Origin: Gp13-AA77 sp035946735
GTDB taxonomy: Bacteria; Acidobacteriota; Terriglobia; UBA7540
Assembly: GCA_035946735.1 (NCBI GenBank)
Contig: DASYYZ010000183.1
Span: forward strand, 1 to 64,000
Length of the DNA stretch: 64,000 nucleotides
Direction: 5' to 3'
How positions within the stretch are numbered: the first letter of the stretch is position 1; each line of letters opens with the position of its first letter. Shown piece by piece: positions 61,730 to 64,000 of this stretch. The position numbers and the translations under genes are program-made. The notes under the pieces are model-generated. The model searched no databases. It had not been told where the DNA came from and was given only the letters and a program-made list of their open reading frames with translations.

Positions 61730-63334
61730 TCAAAATGAAGTTGCCGCGCTCAAACTCACCTGATTCGCCGTCGAAAGGCCGGGTTGTACATCGGCCGTTC
61801 GCAGCCTGCGATATTCAAGTGAAAACATCAGGTTTGAGCGCAAATGATAGATGCCATTGATGAATCCGCTCTGGTTTCGGGCGATGGAGCTGAACGGATT
61901 CAAGGCGTACCCGATGCCCCGGAAAGAACCTCCCAGATTTGGCGGCACTGAGAAATCCTCCCCGAAAGCGCCATTGAACTCGAATTTCGGCGTCGGAGTT
62001 AACTTCAATTGCGCCCAACCGCCGGTGGAGTCAAGCGGGCGAACGATCGTGTTCGGGTCAGCGGGGTCGCCGGTGACGGCAACGCTTCTTCCCTCGGCCG
62101 CGCCCAATCCACCGATGGCCCGGCCGCGATAGAACTCCCCGCTCAGCGAAAACCAGTGGCTCAACGGCAGTTGCCAGTCTGCCGTACCCGCCCAGGCATC
62201 CACTGTGCGGCCAAAGGCCCAGTTTTGTTGGGCGTAATACCCCCCAATTCCGATCGAAAAGGGGCTCGCCGGCGAGTTGCGCTTCCAAGCCAGACGCGCG
62301 TCGTACGCCGGCTGCCCGCCAGTCTCCCCGGCTTGCGGGTAGCGGGTGAAAGGTTCGGGCGGCGGCTCACCCGAGAGCGGGTCCATAATTCCGGCCTGAA
62401 TGGAAACGGCGCTTTGATCCGATACCGGGAAACGATGTTCGACATAAATTTGCGGGGTCCACGCCCACAGATTGCCCTCAGAGGCGAGAGCCGGGTAGGC
62501 CACCGAGGCCAGCGAGGTGGGCGAAAGAGGCGAAAACAACGGAGCATATTGTCCAGCCACGACTGACGTATTCTGCCAATCCAGGCGCAGTCCGGCGGTT
62601 CGCAAACGAACGATTCCGGCTGTGACGCCGTTCCAGGCGTTGGGAAAACCGCCGAAGAAGTCGGCCCGGATGTCACCACTCGTCCTGGCTCCGCCGATCT
62701 CAGGCCCGGATACGTCAAGTCCGATAATCGATTGTCGCAAGCTGGCGCCAAAGGCGGCATTCGGCTGCGACGGATCGCGAGGCAAAGCGTAGTCGGGAAG
62801 ATCAAAGTTGTCAGTGGCGCCGCGCGAGGAGAAAGCGTTGAAGAGCGCCAGGCCCGAAAGGCGCACACGGTATTTCGACCCGCTTTCGACTTTGCTCTGA
62901 TACTGATCGTCGACCTTGGTGGCGAGCAGTTGCTGGTCTTCCTCGAGCTTGGAGACTCTGCTTTCGACCTGTTTTACGCCGGCCGGCTCGGGCCCGCTTG
63001 CAACAAATTGCGGCTGGGCGGCACCGGCAGGTTTGACGACGACGGCCAACTGGTTTTTCACAGCCATGAGTAAATCGTTGGTGTTCTTCAACTCCTGCCT
63101 CAATTCATTGGCTTCGCTGCGCGCACTCTCCATCTCACCGTGCATTTCGCGCAAGCTGGAGCTCAATTCCCGGACCTGCTCCTGGAGATCGCGAAGCTCC
63201 GGGACCGCAGTGGCGCTCTCCCTTCCCGAGGCAGCCGGCGACGCCTGTGCAAAAGCCGGCAGGGGTGCTGCGAGGAGCAGTGTTAGCAAGCCACTCGTGG
63301 TCACTAAGACGCGAATCAGACGGCCGAGCCTCAT
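61730..63334 (-). CDS. Coiled-coil plus beta-barrel outer-membrane protein
   Basis: A 534 aa exported protein (signal VLVTTSGLLTLLLAAPLPAF). Residues about 45-140 form a periplasmic coiled coil (LRDLQEQVRELSSSLREMHG, RQELKNTNDLLMAVKNQL, QVESRVSKLEEDQQLLA). The remainder (about 155-534) alternates polar and hydrophobic strands (YRVRLSGLALFNAFSS, IRADFFGGFPNAWNG) and ends ANQVSLSAATSF, with a terminal aromatic as in outer-membrane barrels. The design recalls porins with N-terminal coiled coils (OprB/SLH-like), but no family is certain. It is paired with the blue-copper gene downstream. Confidence 0.72.
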   Translation of the reverse strand: MRLGRLIRVLVTTSGLLTLLLAAPLPAFAQASPAASGRESATAVPELRDLQEQVRELSSSLREMHGEMESARSEANELRQELKNTNDLLMAVKNQLAVVVKPAGAAQPQFVASGPEPAGVKQVESRVSKLEEDQQLLATKVDDQYQSKVESGSKYRVRLSGLALFNAFSSRGATDNFDLPDYALPRDPSQPNAAFGASLRQSIIGLDVSGPEIGGARTSGDIRADFFGGFPNAWNGVTAGIVRLRTAGLRLDWQNTSVVAGQYAPLFSPLSPTSLASVAYPALASEGNLWAWTPQIYVEHRFPVSDQSAVSIQAGIMDPLSGEPPPEPFTRYPQAGETGGQPAYDARLAWKRNSPASPFSIGIGGYYAQQNWAFGRTVDAWAGTADWQLPLSHWFSLSGEFYRGRAIGGLGAAEGRSVAVTGDPADPNTIVRPLDSTGGWAQLKLTPTPKFEFNGAFGEDFSVPPNLGGSFRGIGYALNPFSSIARNQSGFINGIYHLRSNLMFSLEYRRLRTADVQPGLSTANQVSLSAATSF

Positions 63335-63960
63335 AAGGCCTCCTCGAACTCAGCCGCGACATCATCACGGATGGCGCGGTTTAGAATATCCCCTAAGCCT
63401 GGCCCGCTCCCATTGGCGCCAGTAGGAGAATGAAGCGGTGGGTGATGTTCAGGTCACCTGACGAGGAAACCCATGAGCCCGCGCCTGAGGACCAGAAACT
63501 TTATCCGTGGCTCCCCTGAACCGCCTGCACCTCCATAGTAGGGGTCTGGCTAGAGAACTCCATTTCCATTGACAATAATTTTACAATTCTCAACAACATC
63601 GGTGACACACGCCTATAGCCGGAGATTCATAATCTGCTTACTCGGAGCGTTCGTTGGCGTCTGATTCCACGCACCGGTTGCGCTTCGACAGGCCAATCGC
63701 CTTGCCCTGATTAAGAGGCAAAAGGCTGGGAAATGGTCACTCTTGCCCTAAGAACAGGGGGCAGAGTGAAGAGGATAGCGCTTGCGCGGCCCAGTGGTAC
63801 ACATTTCGGACGTCGTCTCCTCCTGGGTTCCGAAGATGATGAGGCCTTGAGACTGCGATGCGAGCCGGGTGCGGCTCCGGACGAGCCTCGGGGTTATACT
63901 TTGAGAGAGAGACGACGCACTCAGACAGCCGCTCCTGCTCTCGACAACTGAGGGTGTAAG
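63335..63960. other. Intergenic region upstream of a response regulator
   Basis: About 620 bases with no gene I can support. A TTGACA at 63569-63574 stands before an AT-rich stretch, but its -10 is poor (AACAAC after 17 bases). A 72-codon plus-strand frame at 63733-63951 has no ribosome site and an unnatural composition. Confidence 0.35.
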
Positions 63961-64000
63961 ATGCAAAAGGTCCTGGTAATCGAGGACGATAAGAGAATTC
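63961..64000 (+). CDS. Response regulator, N-terminus only (cut by window end)
   Basis: The last 40 bases read MQKVLVIEDDKRI, the first strand and acidic pocket of a receiver domain. GAGGGTGTAAG just before the ATG serves as ribosome site. The phosphoacceptor and output domain lie beyond the window, so the subfamily cannot be given. Confidence 0.75.
   Translation, partial: MQKVLVIEDDKRI

Noticed and set aside
63733..63951. 72-codon frame before the final response regulator
   Set aside because: No ribosome site and no recognisable protein features; more likely leader sequence.

Overview
The window looks like a chromosomal stretch of an Acidobacteriota genome, probably class Terriglobia/Acidobacteriia. 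I infer this from gene content, not from a marker gene: Oar-like TonB receptors with an N-terminal carboxypeptidase-regulatory domain, FecR/DUF6600 and DUF4382 proteins, ECF sigma/anti-sigma operons carrying DUF4097 ('toastrack') proteins, RNase G with a large acidic insertion, BNR-repeat exoproteins, and many small palindromic intergenic repeats. Base composition is GC-rich. No rRNA, tRNA, CRISPR array or prophage was recognised.

Layout. 0.1-2 kb: glutaryl-CoA dehydrogenase and a CarD/CdnL regulator. 2.1-8.3 kb: heat-shock region on the minus strand (dnaK, a zinc-ribbon gene, dnaJ, hspR, a response regulator). It lacks grpE and has a plus-strand RelE-type toxin-antitoxin pair between dnaK and dnaJ. 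A clear sigma-70 promoter lies in front of dnaK, with an HspR-type inverted repeat over its -35 box. A DksA/TraR-like gene with its own terminator follows. 8.5-13.5 kb: LutC-like, rhomboid-TPR and FmdE-like genes, a frameshifted HigB-type toxin with intact antitoxin, and a RayT transposase bracketed by inverted REP-like palindromes. 13.7-19.7 kb: a secreted hypothetical, an aminotransferase, a small stress cluster (BON, GSP17M-like, lmo0937-type) and a FecR/DUF6600 protein.

20-24.5 kb: a tightly packed eight-gene envelope-stress operon: ECF sigma, anti-sigma, B-box/membrane protein, three small PspB-like TM+coil proteins, a LiaF-TM protein and a LiaF-TM+toastrack protein. 24.5-29.5 kb: a nucleotidyltransferase pair, then an FtsX/LolD-type ABC exporter flanked by two LolA-fold proteins. 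29.7-37 kb: alcohol dehydrogenase, a methyltransferase coupled to a CuA-like cupredoxin and its ligand-less paralogue, RNase G and RodA. 37.4-41.7 kb: a second, independent ECF operon: sigma, anti-sigma fused to HEAT-like repeats, DUF4097 protein, PDZ protein, ending at a strong terminator. 41.9-64 kb: methyltransferase, SDR, LysE-like, DUF4382 lipoprotein, a TonB receptor, a two-component system, LacI regulator divergent from a large Oar-like receptor, a BNR exoprotein, a blue-copper protein with a coiled-coil/beta-barrel protein, and the first 13 codons of another response regulator.

The common theme is envelope and protein stress: DnaK/HspR, two ECF-toastrack operons, a lipoprotein-type ABC exporter, rhomboid, BON/GSP17M proteins and several outer-membrane proteins. 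All functions are assigned by reading motifs; no database search was run.
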